A DNA stretch of 40,978 bases from Acinetobacter gyllenbergii CIP 110306 = MTCC 11365 (GCF_000413855.1 NZ_ATGG01000033.1:1-40978), one strand, 5' to 3'. Counted from the first letter of the stretch, positions 7,931 to 16,554 are shown. Numbers and translations are program-made. The notes: generated by a model not told the origin, from the sequence alone.

Positions 7931-9106
7931 ATGCAACATATTAAAATTAAACCTGGTGTCGCTTTAGCAGAACAAGCAGAGATTGGCCATAATCGCTGGC
8001 ATCCAGATATTCCATTTTTAACATCGGTGAAACCAGGCGAAGAAATTCTTATTGAAAGTCTAGATTTTCTAGACGCTCAAATTAAAGATACCGATGATGT
8101 TTCTGATGTAAAACATGTTGATCTCACGCGAGCACATCCTTTGACAGGCCCTTTTTATGTCGAGGGTGCTGAGCCAGGGGATTTGTTGGTGATTGATCTT
8201 TTGGATATTCAACCTATCTCTTCGGTCGGTTTTTCTGGGGTTTTTGCCAAGGAAAATGGCGGTGGATTTTTAGCTGATTATTTTCCTGAAGCAGATAAAG
8301 CAATTTGGGATTTAAAGGGATTATTTGCAACGTCGCGTCATATTCCTGGTGTTCGTATTGCTGGCTTGAAGCATCCTGGCTTAATGGGGACGCTTCCTTC
8401 ACATGAACTGTTAAAAGAATGGAACCGCAGAGAAGCATTATTGGTACCTAAGGGACAGGCAAATCCACCCGATCCAAGAACTGCAGTATTACGCGGCGTG
8501 ACGGGGGCTGAGTTTGATCGGATGGCTGCTGAGGCAGCACGTACAGTGCCACCACGTGAGCATGGTGGTAATACCGATATTAAAGATCTTGCTGCGGGCA
8601 GTCGTATTTATTTTCCTGTGTATCAGAAAGGTGCTGGCTTCTCGATGGGTGATTTACACTTTTCACAGGGTGATGGTGAAATTGGCTTCTGTGGTGCGAT
8701 TGAAATGGACGGGGTAACTCGTGTTGGCTTTGATCTGATTAAAGGCGGAATGGAAAAATATAATATTGATTCACCGATCTTTGTTCCAAGTAATGTCAGA
8801 CCAGCCTACGATCAGTGGTTAACCTTTGAAGGCATCAGTGTTGAAAATGGGGTAAATCATTATCTGGATGCGACGGTTGCCTATCGCCAAGCCTGTTTAA
8901 AGGCGATTAAATATCTTGAGAATTTTGGATTTACGGGATCTCAAGCCTATATGTTGCTGACTGCTGCACCTGTTGAAGGGCGTATCGGTGGCATTGTGGA
9001 TATTCCAAATTGTGCATGCACCATTTCTCTACCAACCTCTATCTTTGAGAAGAATATTTTGCCGCAAGGTGCCTTAAACGAGAATAAGTTTTGGGGACAT
9101 CGTTAG
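7931..9106 (+). CDS. fmdA: Formamidase (FmdA/AmdA family)
   Basis: 391 residues. Members of the acetamidase/formamidase family hydrolyse formamide to formate and ammonia, or other short aliphatic amides. The family is recognisable from N-terminal LTRAHPLTGPFYVEGAEPGD, the central LPSHELLKEWNRRE, the FSMGDLHFSQGDGEIGFCGA block with its conserved Gly/Asp/His/Glu residues, and near the C-terminus VEGRIGGIVDIPNCACT. Length and the linked fmdB gene 35 bases downstream match the formamidase branch (Methylophilus FmdA) rather than the cyanobacterial AmdA branch. It gives the cell nitrogen from formamide; the formate fate is not seen here. Confidence 0.92.
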   Translation: MQHIKIKPGVALAEQAEIGHNRWHPDIPFLTSVKPGEEILIESLDFLDAQIKDTDDVSDVKHVDLTRAHPLTGPFYVEGAEPGDLLVIDLLDIQPISSVGFSGVFAKENGGGFLADYFPEADKAIWDLKGLFATSRHIPGVRIAGLKHPGLMGTLPSHELLKEWNRREALLVPKGQANPPDPRTAVLRGVTGAEFDRMAAEAARTVPPREHGGNTDIKDLAAGSRIYFPVYQKGAGFSMGDLHFSQGDGEIGFCGAIEMDGVTRVGFDLIKGGMEKYNIDSPIFVPSNVRPAYDQWLTFEGISVENGVNHYLDATVAYRQACLKAIKYLENFGFTGSQAYMLLTAAPVEGRIGGIVDIPNCACTISLPTSIFEKNILPQGALNENKFWGHR

Positions 9107-9141
9107 TAATATTAATACCAGCGTATAAGAAGGATTTTAAG

Positions 9142-9438
9142 ATGCCACTGTATGATTTTAGATGTGAACATTGTGAAGGGATTTTCGAGCAGAATGTCCC
9201 GATGGTCAGTATTGCAAGGGATAATACTTCTTGCCCATATTGTCAGCAATCCATGTTGTTAAAACCGATGATTACAGGGCATCAAAAGGTCTCAGTCAAA
9301 AATAAATGGCGACCTTCATCCAGTGCCGAGCAATTGGCAGGTCCATTGGTTGAAGGGCCTGGAACACATAAAAAAAGTGCTCGGACATCGGTATTGCATA
9401 ATTGCCGAGGCGTGAATTGTTCTTTATGTGAGCTTTGA
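9142..9438 (+). CDS. fmdB: FmdB-type zinc-ribbon protein
   Basis: 98 residues. ATG 9142 is chosen over an upstream in-frame GTG-type start because the family begins MPLYDFRCEHCE and an AAGGA motif lies 10 bases upstream. Four Cys form a zinc ribbon: CEHC at residues 8-11 and CPYC at about 30-33. A second Cys-rich knot at the C-terminus (NCRGVNCSLCEL) is extra relative to minimal FmdB proteins. FmdB is named as a putative regulator of the formamidase gene; direct evidence for that is thin, and many FmdB relatives are free-standing. Here the two genes are adjacent and probably co-transcribed. Confidence 0.9.
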   Translation: MPLYDFRCEHCEGIFEQNVPMVSIARDNTSCPYCQQSMLLKPMITGHQKVSVKNKWRPSSSAEQLAGPLVEGPGTHKKSARTSVLHNCRGVNCSLCEL

Positions 9439-9561
9439 GCTTCTACACTTTAAAAGTAGGAGAGATGTGCCATTTTGTAAGAGTAGGGCAATTGTGATCA
9501 TGCAGCATAAAAATGATATTCCAAATTTTTATAGTTCTTGATTGAGCCGCATCAAAAAAAT

Positions 9562-9873
9562 TTAATCAATATTATGTTCTAAACAGTATTTTTTCCATTT
9601 ACTTTTAAAATTTTCGATCGCATTTTCAGCTTCTTTTTCATCTGCATAAACAGGGGAGTTCTTTGCTTCATCAACTATTTTGTTGAATATTTCGCTTTTT
9701 TCTTTAAATAGTTTTGCATAAGTATCTTTTGCTTTTTCTACATCAGATCCCATTTGATGGAATGTCATCATTGTATCTGCTGTATATTCGATACCCGCAC
9801 ATTTTTCTAGATCTGCAGCATTTAGGGGTGATGTTAAAAAATACATGATGAATAAGGCGATTATCTTTTTCAT
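9562..9873 (-). CDS. Small secreted protein, unknown function
   Basis: 103 residues with a standard Sec signal peptide (MKKIIALFIMYFLTSPLNAA, cleavage likely after NAA). The mature part is helical and highly charged with two Cys (LEKCAG and KKYCLEHN) near its ends that could form one disulfide. Size and layout recall the two MCR_0457-like proteins further right, but the CPxLIGK motif is absent and I would not group them. The base composition is more AT-rich than neighbouring genes. Confidence 0.75.
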   Translation of the reverse strand: MKKIIALFIMYFLTSPLNAADLEKCAGIEYTADTMMTFHQMGSDVEKAKDTYAKLFKEKSEIFNKIVDEAKNSPVYADEKEAENAIENFKSKWKKYCLEHNID

Positions 9874-9960
9874 TTAAACAAACCAAGTTAAAAAAGAAGA
9901 GTGTACATATATTTACTCTCTTCTTAATTATAATCAAAGATATAAAAATCAAGCTGAAAA

Positions 9961-10506
9961 TTAAGAATCCATTTGATCTAAATAATTATCCTTCACTTTC
10001 ACATAATGACGTGCTGAGTAAGGTAAAAATTCCATTTCTTTTTCAGTCAATGCACGAACTTGCTGTACTGGACTGCCGACATAGAGATAACCACTTTTTA
10101 ACACTTTACGTGGTGGCACCAGACTACCAGCACCAATCATCACATCATCTTCAATAATCACGTCATCTAACACCACGGTATTAATCCCGATCAAGACGCG
10201 ATTACCAATGCTACAGCCATGTAAAGTCACATGATGCCCAACAGTTACATCTTCTCCAATGACCAGCGGAGAACCATTCGGTTTGGATTGATTTTTGTGG
10301 CTGACATGCAACATACAGTGATCCTGTACATTGCTGTTTTTGCCGATTTGAATCGAGTTTACATCACCGCGAATCACGGCAAAAGGCCAGACCGAAACAT
10401 TCTCTGCGAGCTGGACATCACCAATGACCACTGACATGTCATCAATGTAGCAGCTTGAATCAACCTTAGGTTTTTGGTCTAAATAAGGACGAATGTTCTT
10501 TGGCAT
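9961..10506 (-). CDS. Gamma-carbonic-anhydrase-like hexapeptide protein (YrdA/PaaY type)
   Basis: 181 residues of left-handed beta-helix: repeated [LIV]-G-x-x-x-x hexapeptide turns from residue 20 to 150 (IGDVQLAENV, IGKNSNV, IGEDVTVGHH, IGNRVLIGINT, IEDDVMIGAGS). Metal-ligand His are in place, one in DHCMLHVSH and a pair region in VGHHVTLHG, so zinc or iron binding is likely. Proteins of this family are trimers; some are carbonic anhydrases, PaaY is a CoA thioesterase, and many are uncharacterised. No phenylacetate genes are nearby, so I do not use paaY. ATG 10506 fits the family N-terminus. Confidence 0.9.
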   Translation of the reverse strand: MPKNIRPYLDQKPKVDSSCYIDDMSVVIGDVQLAENVSVWPFAVIRGDVNSIQIGKNSNVQDHCMLHVSHKNQSKPNGSPLVIGEDVTVGHHVTLHGCSIGNRVLIGINTVVLDDVIIEDDVMIGAGSLVPPRKVLKSGYLYVGSPVQQVRALTEKEMEFLPYSARHYVKVKDNYLDQMDS

Positions 10507-10540
10507 AAGGGCTTTCGATAGAATAATTTAAAGGAATTAT

Positions 10541-10578
10541 AAAATAAAAAAGCATTCATGCCCAAGGGCATGAATGCT
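10541..10578 (-). terminator. Rho-independent terminator of dacC
   Basis: Inverted repeat 10551-10562 with 10567-10578 and a CAAG-type tight loop (arms AGCATTCATGCC/GGCATGAATGCT), followed on the minus strand by a T-rich run (complement of 10541-10550). It lies 21 bases past the dacC stop. Confidence 0.85.
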
Positions 10579-10598
10579 TAATCGTAGTCTTCTAAAAC

Positions 10599-11747
10599 TT
10601 AGAATAAGTTACTGAAGAACATTTTGATATGGTCAATCATACGTGCAAAGAAGCCAGCTTCTTCAACAGGTTTTAATGCAACCAGTGGTTTTTCAGCAAT
10701 CACTTTGCCATCAAGACTCGCCACTAATTTACCGACCACTTGACCTTTGGCTAAAGGTGCATTCAGTTTAGGTTGAACCACAAGCTGAGTTTTGATCTTG
10801 TCTGCTTGGCCCTTAGGCATGGTCACATTGAAGTTTTCAGCTAGACCAATTTGAACTTCGTCTTGTTTACCAAACCAGACTTTTGCTTTAGCAAGAACTT
10901 GGTTGGCTGGTTGAACGTTTGCAGTTTCAAAGTTGGCAAAACCCCAAGCCAATAAGGTACGTGTTTGGCTGGCACGTTCATTCATGCTTGGTGTACCAAA
11001 GATCACCGAGATCAAGCGCATTGGACCGCGTTTACTTGATGTGGTTAAGCAGAAACCTGCTTCATTGGTATGGCCTGTTTTTAAGCCATCGACACTTGGG
11101 TCGGTATAAAGCAGGGCATTACGGTTACCTTGCTTAATCCCGTTGAAAGTAAATTCTTTTTCAGAATAGATTGGGTAGTATTTCGAGCTGTCTTTAATAA
11201 TATGTTGAGCAAGAATTGCCATATCTTTTGCAGTTGAGTAATGACCATCAGCTGGCATACCTGTTGAGTTGATGAAATGTGTATTTACCATACCCACACG
11301 TTTTGCTTCTTGGTTCATCATGTGGGCAAAAGTACCTTCGTTGCCCGCAATGTGTTCAGCCATTGCTTTAGATGCATCATTACCTGATTGGATGATAATA
11401 CCACGTAACATTTCTAACACAGTTGCCGTGCCATTTAATGGAACGTACATACATGATTCAGAGCTGCTACCACGACACCACGCCGATTCATTCATGCGTA
11501 CTTGTTCGTTTTCAGTCAATTCACCCTTTAAAAGTTTCTGTTCAATGATGTAGCTTGTCATCATTTTTGTCATTGAAGCAGGTGCAAGTTTTTCATTTTC
11601 GTTTTTGGCAGCGAGAATCTGTCCTGTCTCGTAATCCATGAGTACGTAGGATTTATTATTTAATTCTGGTGGGGCAGATAGGACAGTTGCTGCATATGAA
11701 AAGCTTGGCAAAAGGAGTAATGCAGCAAGAGCGCTTTTTTGAGTCAT
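10599..11747 (-). CDS. dacC: D-alanyl-D-alanine carboxypeptidase, PBP5/6 type
   Basis: 382 residues from ATG 11747; a longer frame begins at 11807, but its extra 20 residues precede a clean signal peptide (MTQKSALAALLLLPSFSYAA) and would spoil it. The protein trims the terminal D-Ala from peptidoglycan pentapeptides in the periplasm. All three penicillin-binding motifs are visible: SMTK at 58-61, SGN in IQSGNDASKAM near 118, and KTG in DGLKTGHTNEAG near 220. The C-terminal PBP5 beta domain is followed by an amphipathic helix (FFARMIDHIKMFFSNLF) that would anchor it to the inner membrane surface. Class A low-molecular-mass PBPs of this kind are beta-lactam targets. Confidence 0.95.
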   Translation of the reverse strand: MTQKSALAALLLLPSFSYAATVLSAPPELNNKSYVLMDYETGQILAAKNENEKLAPASMTKMMTSYIIEQKLLKGELTENEQVRMNESAWCRGSSSESCMYVPLNGTATVLEMLRGIIIQSGNDASKAMAEHIAGNEGTFAHMMNQEAKRVGMVNTHFINSTGMPADGHYSTAKDMAILAQHIIKDSSKYYPIYSEKEFTFNGIKQGNRNALLYTDPSVDGLKTGHTNEAGFCLTTSSKRGPMRLISVIFGTPSMNERASQTRTLLAWGFANFETANVQPANQVLAKAKVWFGKQDEVQIGLAENFNVTMPKGQADKIKTQLVVQPKLNAPLAKGQVVGKLVASLDGKVIAEKPLVALKPVEEAGFFARMIDHIKMFFSNLF

Positions 11748-11805
11748 TCTAGGTGGTTCCAATATCTTGTATGAAGCAGACGAGCTTAGCATTTTAGGAC
11801 AAAGC

Positions 11806-11838
11806 AAAGCCGACTTCTACGGGGGAAGTCGGCTTTTT
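11806..11838 (-). terminator. Terminator after the 11875-12279 gene
   Basis: A 12-bp perfect stem (11806-11817 with 11825-11836) around a 7-base loop is flanked by A-run and T-run bases. It follows the small secreted protein gene on the minus strand and shields dacC from read-through. The arms are symmetrical, so action in both directions is possible. Confidence 0.8.
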
Positions 11839-11874
11839 CATACAGTATTGTAACCTGAAGCTTAATTGGTCGGA

Positions 11875-12279
11875 TTATTTCGAATAATAATTACGAACAT
11901 CATCGCAAATTTGACGATTGTCATTGTCAGAAGCCGCTTTTGCATCTGCACGTGCTTCTTTTAATGCCTCTTGGAAGTCCTTACCTTTGACTCGTTTATT
12001 GAGGGTTTCAACGGCATTACCATCGTTGTTTAAATAAGCTTTGACGAGATTGTCATAGGCTTTATTAAATTTTAAATCTTTGCCGATTAAGCTTGGGCAA
12101 ATTTCAGAAAGCACATAGATCGCCGCAAGTTCTTGTTTGGTCACGCTATCAGAAGTTGGCGTAACTTCAATTTTTTCTGCTTCAGCGGCTTTTTTATCTG
12201 CTGCAAAGGCTGTAGGAGCTAAAGCGCTCGAAGCGATGAGCAATGATAAACCTAGTGTTTTAAAAACATTTTTCTTCAT
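11875..12279 (-). CDS. Secreted small protein, MCR_0457-like, paralogue 1
   Basis: 134 residues with a signal peptide (cleavage likely after APTAFA). The mature part is helical, with VLSEICPSLIGKDLKFNKAY in the middle and a second Cys in RQICDDVRNYYSK, predicting one disulfide. The same pattern occurs in the gene at 13056-13430, so these are paralogues. I recognise the layout as the small periplasmic family annotated MCR_0457 in Moraxellaceae, whose function is unknown to me. It has its own terminator (11806-11838). Confidence 0.85.
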   Translation of the reverse strand: MKKNVFKTLGLSLLIASSALAPTAFAADKKAAEAEKIEVTPTSDSVTKQELAAIYVLSEICPSLIGKDLKFNKAYDNLVKAYLNNDGNAVETLNKRVKGKDFQEALKEARADAKAASDNDNRQICDDVRNYYSK

Positions 12280-12593
12280 AAGAAATCAAACTCAAAAACA
12301 AGACTTAAAGAATTTGAATAACTTATAGCATAAATGCATGTTAAAAAATGTATGTTTGCTGTAGGAAGCGTGGAGAAAATGTGGCGTTAAATTTTCAGAA
12401 TATTAAGTACCCTCACTATATCGACAACATGAGCTGCAACTGGACATCGCTATTTGTACATCATGTGCTTAAAAATTATACTATTAAATGGATGTATCTA
12501 TTCGGCGATAGGAATGGATGAAGCTGCAACGCCCTCAAGGGAAGTGCGCAAAGTAAATAAAATAATAAATCTGTATAGAACAGGAGCAATAAG
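12280..12593. other. Intergenic region between divergent small genes
   Basis: About 314 bases between a minus-strand secreted protein and the plus-strand VOC gene. I see no gene longer than chance. The region should hold both promoters. AGGAG lies 8 bases before the VOC ATG. Confidence 0.5.
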
Positions 12594-12956
12594 ATGAAGA
12601 CAAAATTCACAGGCGGCGTCGATATCGCGCTTAAACTTCCACCACATCAATTTGAAGCCACCGTTGCATTTTATCGTGATGTGATTGGGCTTAAACAAAT
12701 TACAGAAAAACTGCCTGATATCGGTTTTGAACTTGGACCTGTTAAATTATGGATCGCTGCGGCGCCAGAAATGAGTCAAGCAGAGTTATGGCTTGAATTG
12801 TTTACTGATAACTTTCCTGAAGCGGCTGAATATTTGAAAGCCGCAGGCGTGGTTCGTTGTGATGCAATTGAACCCTTAGCAGAGGGATTTCGAGGAGGGT
12901 GGATTAGCAGTCCGGCCAATATTATTCATATGGTTCGTGAACCAGATGCATGGTAA
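12594..12956 (+). CDS. VOC (glyoxalase/bleomycin-resistance fold) family protein
   Basis: 120 residues with a strong ribosome-binding site (AGGAG). The beta-alpha-beta-beta-beta order fits a VOC module: FEATVAFYRDVIGLKQI near residues 21-37 is the classical N-terminal helix and strand, followed by FELGPVKLWI and AELWLELFTDNFPEA. The metal-ligand pattern of true glyoxalase I is not obvious, so the substrate is unknown. It sits alone between two minus-strand paralogues and is oriented against both. Confidence 0.85.
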   Translation: MKTKFTGGVDIALKLPPHQFEATVAFYRDVIGLKQITEKLPDIGFELGPVKLWIAAAPEMSQAELWLELFTDNFPEAAEYLKAAGVVRCDAIEPLAEGFRGGWISSPANIIHMVREPDAW

Positions 12957-13055
12957 GCATGATTCGAGCAACATCAATATTTTTGATGAATGAGATATTG
13001 TGATGTGGTTTTAAATCATTTAATTGTTAAAACCACATCAGATTTTTAAAAGTAA

Positions 13056-13430
13056 TTAACCTTCAAAGTTAAGGACTTCATCACAAACTGATTTTTGTTC
13101 AGCTTTATCCACTTCTGATGCTGCTTCACGAGCATCTTTCAGTAAAGTTTTAAATTCAGCATCGTTCTGCAAGCTGTCTAAAGATGCAGATTTGTCAGAA
13201 TAATTGCTGAGATATGAACCCACCATTTTTTTGATGTTCTGGTCAAATTTTGCATTCTTGCCAATCAGGTTTGGACACATTTCAATAAGCACTTGGGCAT
13301 TGGCAATGTCATCTTTGATTAACGCATCTGCTTCTTTCACTGAAACCGCTTCATCAGCAAAAACGGCAGGTGCTGCTAAAAGTGTGAAACTCACCCCGAA
13401 AATTCGAATAAAATTAGATAAATGTCTCAT
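13056..13430 (-). CDS. Secreted small protein, MCR_0457-like, paralogue 2
   Basis: 124 residues with a signal peptide (cleavage likely after APAVFA). It shares with the 11875-12279 product the central VLIEMCPNLIGKNAKFD (VLSEICPSLIGKDLKFN there), a YLSN/YLNN turn, and a C-terminal SVCDEV/QICDDV Cys. One intramolecular disulfide between the two conserved Cys is likely. The two copies flank an oppositely oriented VOC gene, so the duplication is not a simple tandem. Function unknown. Confidence 0.85.
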   Translation of the reverse strand: MRHLSNFIRIFGVSFTLLAAPAVFADEAVSVKEADALIKDDIANAQVLIEMCPNLIGKNAKFDQNIKKMVGSYLSNYSDKSASLDSLQNDAEFKTLLKDAREAASEVDKAEQKSVCDEVLNFEG

Positions 13431-13533
13431 GGCTGTATAAATTTCTAATACTATGAAAACCTAAATATATATAATTCAAGGAATAATTCAATTGAAAAAA
13501 CTGTCGAGTAAGTTGAACTCAGTTGACTCTACA

Positions 13534-13684
13534 ATGACATTGCTGGCCAAGAATCGTATTGAAACTATGTTCTCAATGATCGCTGAGTATTGAAATCAAT
13601 TTGCACGATGTTGGTCGTTCGGCAATGTTTAGAATTGGCGCAAATCTTAGAATGAAACTTGACAAAGGCCGTATCATTGCCTAG
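13534..13684 (+). pseudogene. Decayed transposase-like C-terminal fragment
   Basis: Translating 13534 onward gives MTLLAKNRIETMFSMIAEY then a stop; shifting one frame continues IEINLHDVGRSAMFRIGANL and RMKLDKGRIIA to the stop at 13682. Joined, this has the R-IE---S-I--Y-EI------S---RI-A-LR-KL pattern seen at the C-terminus of several DDE transposases (it reminds me of IS982-like ends, family not certain). No inverted repeats or full insertion sequence surround it. It fills much of the otherwise empty 13431-13769 gap before surE. The reading is low confidence because it rests on a frameshifted 48-residue match by eye. Confidence 0.35.
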
Positions 13685-13769
13685 GTTTCATGCCAGATTT
13701 AAATTATGTTGGCCTAAACGCAAGGGATGACTGAAATGTCAGTTGTCCTCAAATAGAGAATAGATTCTA

Positions 13770-14540
13770 GTGAATATTTTGATCGCAAATGATGATGGTG
13801 TATTTGCACCTGGACTACAAGCTTTAGCACAAGCATTAAAACCTTTGGGCCGTGTCGTCGTTGTTGCGCCAGAAAGTGAACGGAGTGGTTATTCCAGTGC
13901 TTTGACTTTGGATCGTCCTTTACGACCAATACAAATTTCTGAAGATGTGTGGGCAGTCAATGGAACGCCTGCTGACTGTGTTTATTTATCCATGAATGGA
14001 CTATTCGATTTTGAGTTTGATCTGGTGGTGAGCGGGATCAACAGTGGTGCGAATCTGGGTGATGATGTGCTTTATTCAGGCACTGTAGGCGCAGCTTTTG
14101 AAGGACGGTTGATGAAACACCCAGCAATTGCCGTTTCTTTGGCGGGCTCAAATGTACGTTCTTATGAACATCCACAGCACTATGCTGTTGCGGCACAATG
14201 GGTACATGATTTTATCGCCAAAGGTCTTCCTGTATTGCCACCACGTCATATTTTTAATATTAACATTCCAGATATTGAACAGATTAAGGGTGCGCAGGTA
14301 ACCTATCAGGGGCGCCGTGCTCAATCTAAGCCTATTAGTAGTCATGTTGACCCGCGTGGTCGTCAGGTGTACTGGATTGGGTTGGCTGGAGAGGCGATTA
14401 CCGATCCACAAGCGGTATCAAGTGATATTCAGTCTGATTTCTTTGCGGTTTCGAACGGTTATGTCAGCATTACCCCGATTCAGATGGATGCAACTAACTA
14501 TGCGGTGCTTGAAAATTTGCATGCTCATGTAAATGGTTAG
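13770..14540 (+). CDS. surE: 5'/3'-nucleotidase SurE
   Basis: 256 residues, starting at GTG 13770 (MNILIANDDGVFAPGLQAL). SurE dephosphorylates nucleoside 5'- and 3'-monophosphates and is linked to stationary-phase survival. The metal-binding NDDG is at residues 7-10, Ser in ERSGYSSALTLDRP near 36-46, Asn in VNGTPADCVYL near 70-80, and the SGINSGANLGDDVLYSGTVG block near 90-110. All fit an active enzyme. It is followed by an nlpD-like gene as in E. coli, although pcm and rpoS, which accompany them there, are absent. Confidence 0.97.
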   Translation: MNILIANDDGVFAPGLQALAQALKPLGRVVVVAPESERSGYSSALTLDRPLRPIQISEDVWAVNGTPADCVYLSMNGLFDFEFDLVVSGINSGANLGDDVLYSGTVGAAFEGRLMKHPAIAVSLAGSNVRSYEHPQHYAVAAQWVHDFIAKGLPVLPPRHIFNINIPDIEQIKGAQVTYQGRRAQSKPISSHVDPRGRQVYWIGLAGEAITDPQAVSSDIQSDFFAVSNGYVSITPIQMDATNYAVLENLHAHVNG

Positions 14541-14574
14541 GCGTATGAATGTTATAACTTTGTGAATATAGAAT

Positions 14575-14602
14575 GTGAGAGCTCGTTTTTTCTCACTTTT
14601 TT
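14575..14602 (+). terminator. Possible weak terminator after surE
   Basis: Short 6-bp stem GTGAGA/TCTCAC with a 10-base loop followed by six T. The stem is short, and surE and nlpD may still be partly co-transcribed. Confidence 0.4.
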
Positions 14603-14647
14603 GATACTCTTAGGCGCAAATGTAATAATGAATTAAGGTTTTTTTCG

Positions 14648-15484
14648 ATGAGGGCGAAGATGCACTTAAACCATGTCTCGGTTTTTCTATCACAGAAGAT
14701 GATTAAAACAATCGTTTTGTCTATGGCGGTTGCGACAGTGGCAGTTATGACAGGTTGTGCATCTAAACCGCAAGTAAATGGTGGGTCGCGTTATGTACAA
14801 GCACCTAACTATTATACTGTGCGCTCAGGCGATACCTTAAGTGCGATTTCTAACCGTTATGGCTTGAACTATCTTGATGTTGCTGCATTGAATGGTATTG
14901 CGCCACCGTATCGAATTTATGTCAATCAGTCTTTGCGTCTCAAAGGCTCTGTGGCACAGCGTACAACGTCTACGCAAGCCATGACACAAACAACACCAAT
15001 TCAACGTCAAAGCATTAACTTACCGACTCAGCAGCCTGTTGCTCCAAAAACACAGCCTGTCGTGCCGAGACCAATTGCTCCAGTTGTACCGGTGAATCCA
15101 TCTACGACCTTGGCGTCAAGTTTACGCTGGGTGAAACCATCGAATGGACCAATTATTCAAAGCTATAATATGGCAAGTAATGTAAAAGGAACGCGTTACG
15201 GCGGTAATGAGGGCGATCCAATTTTTGCAGCAGCGAATGGTCAAGTGGTCTATGCAGCAGATGGTTTAAAAGAGTACGGCAATCTAGTTTTGGTTAAACA
15301 TATTGATGGCTATATCACTGCTTATGCACATAACAGCAAAATGCTAGTGAAGAGTGGCGATACGGTAACGGCTGGACAGAAAATTGCAGAGATGGGTTCT
15401 TCAGGTGCTTCACGTGTCATGATGGAGTTTCAAGTCCGTTTAGATGGAAAACCTGTGAATCCTGTCACAGTTTTACCAAATTAA
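14648..15484 (+). CDS. nlpD: NlpD-like lipoprotein with LysM and LytM (M23) domains
   Basis: 278 residues from ATG 14648. An internal ATG at 14699 would give a more compact signal (MIKTIVLSMAVATVAVMTGC); either start leaves the lipobox MTGC. After the Cys comes one LysM domain (YYTVRSGDTLSAISNRYGLN, about residues 55-100), a Gln/Thr/Pro-rich linker, and a C-terminal M23-type domain (about 160-278). The zinc ligands of active M23 enzymes are degenerate: the first H-x3-D is replaced by RYGGNEGD, and the H-x-H near the end reads MMEFQV. That is the pattern of NlpD, which does not cut peptidoglycan itself but activates an amidase at the division site. Confidence 0.92.
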   Translation: MRAKMHLNHVSVFLSQKMIKTIVLSMAVATVAVMTGCASKPQVNGGSRYVQAPNYYTVRSGDTLSAISNRYGLNYLDVAALNGIAPPYRIYVNQSLRLKGSVAQRTTSTQAMTQTTPIQRQSINLPTQQPVAPKTQPVVPRPIAPVVPVNPSTTLASSLRWVKPSNGPIIQSYNMASNVKGTRYGGNEGDPIFAAANGQVVYAADGLKEYGNLVLVKHIDGYITAYAHNSKMLVKSGDTVTAGQKIAEMGSSGASRVMMEFQVRLDGKPVNPVTVLPN

Positions 15485-15621
15485 CCTTAAGATTATTAAC
15501 AATATTTCAATTATTTATTAATAATCCTCTAGTGCGTAAATAGACTTCCTTGTATACTGAAATGAGATTGCTTTCATTAGAACAATAAGCATATTAATAA
15601 ATTAAGGTAAGAGGGAAGTCT

Positions 15622-16551
15622 ATGCTAGATCAATTGCGTGCAATGGGGGTTTTCGCCTGTGTTGTGGAAAGAAGCTCGTTTAGCGGTGCTGCTAGAGAGT
15701 TAGGAATTACGACCAGTGCAGTCAGTCAACAAATCCGTTCTTTAGAACAAGAAATGGATGTCACCTTACTTCATCGCTCAACCCGAAAACTCAGTCTGAC
15801 CGAAGCAGGACAAGCATTCTTTTTAAGTTGCCAAGAAATGCTGGCAGCTGCTGAACGTGGCAAGATTCGAATTAATGAGTTAAGGGATGATCTGGTTGGG
15901 GATTTGCGTATTGCGACTACACCCGAATTGGGTGCCTTACATGTCATTCCTGCGCTTTCTCATTGGATGTCTGCGCATAAAGGTTTGGCTATCCATTTTG
16001 AAGCGGATCACCGTTATATCGACCTCATTGAAGAACGGATTGATATCGCGATTCGTATGAGTCTAAAAGTTGATGATCATCAACTCTCTGCCGTGCCTTT
16101 GGCACGTGTTGACCAAGTCTTGGTGGCTTCACCAAGTTATCTCAATCAAGCTCAGCCAATCACGCGTCCAGAAGATTTGCGCCATCATGAGTTGCTACCA
16201 ATCACCTTGATGCAAAACTATCAGCACTTTGCATTCCGTCATGGAACAAGCGGAGAAGTTGTCAATGTGGATATGAAATCACGTTTAGGCACCAATAATG
16301 TCTTTGTTGCAAAATCTCTGTGTCAACAAGGTCATGGTGTCGCACGTATTCTCTATATGGATATCCAAAAAGAATTGGTGAATGGTTCTTTGGTTGAAGT
16401 ACTACCAGATTGGCAATTGCCAGCCTATACCTTGCATGCTTTAACATCTAAGCGTGAACAGTACCCAATGAAAGTACATCGCTGTATTGATGCGCTGAAG
16501 CAATACTTTGCTCAGCTACCTGGTGGACGTTCCTTGCAGGGCGTAGCCTAA
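15622..16551 (+). CDS. LysR-family transcriptional regulator
   Basis: 309 residues. N-terminal winged helix-turn-helix at about 1-60 (FACVVERSSFSGAARELGIT, then TSAVSQQIRSLE), followed by a linker helix and a substrate-binding-protein-like effector domain (LRIATTPELGALHVIPALS to the C-terminus). It belongs to the large group of single-gene LysR regulators; no divergent target is adjacent, as the upstream nlpD is on the same strand. AAGAGG lies before ATG 15622. The inducer and targets cannot be inferred. Confidence 0.93.
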   Translation: MLDQLRAMGVFACVVERSSFSGAARELGITTSAVSQQIRSLEQEMDVTLLHRSTRKLSLTEAGQAFFLSCQEMLAAAERGKIRINELRDDLVGDLRIATTPELGALHVIPALSHWMSAHKGLAIHFEADHRYIDLIEERIDIAIRMSLKVDDHQLSAVPLARVDQVLVASPSYLNQAQPITRPEDLRHHELLPITLMQNYQHFAFRHGTSGEVVNVDMKSRLGTNNVFVAKSLCQQGHGVARILYMDIQKELVNGSLVEVLPDWQLPAYTLHALTSKREQYPMKVHRCIDALKQYFAQLPGGRSLQGVA

Positions 16552-16554
16552 TAG

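Noticed and set aside
15488..15523. AT-only inverted repeat GATTATTAA/TTAATAATC after nlpD
   Set aside because: Very weak stem with a long loop and no T-run; not enough to call a terminator.
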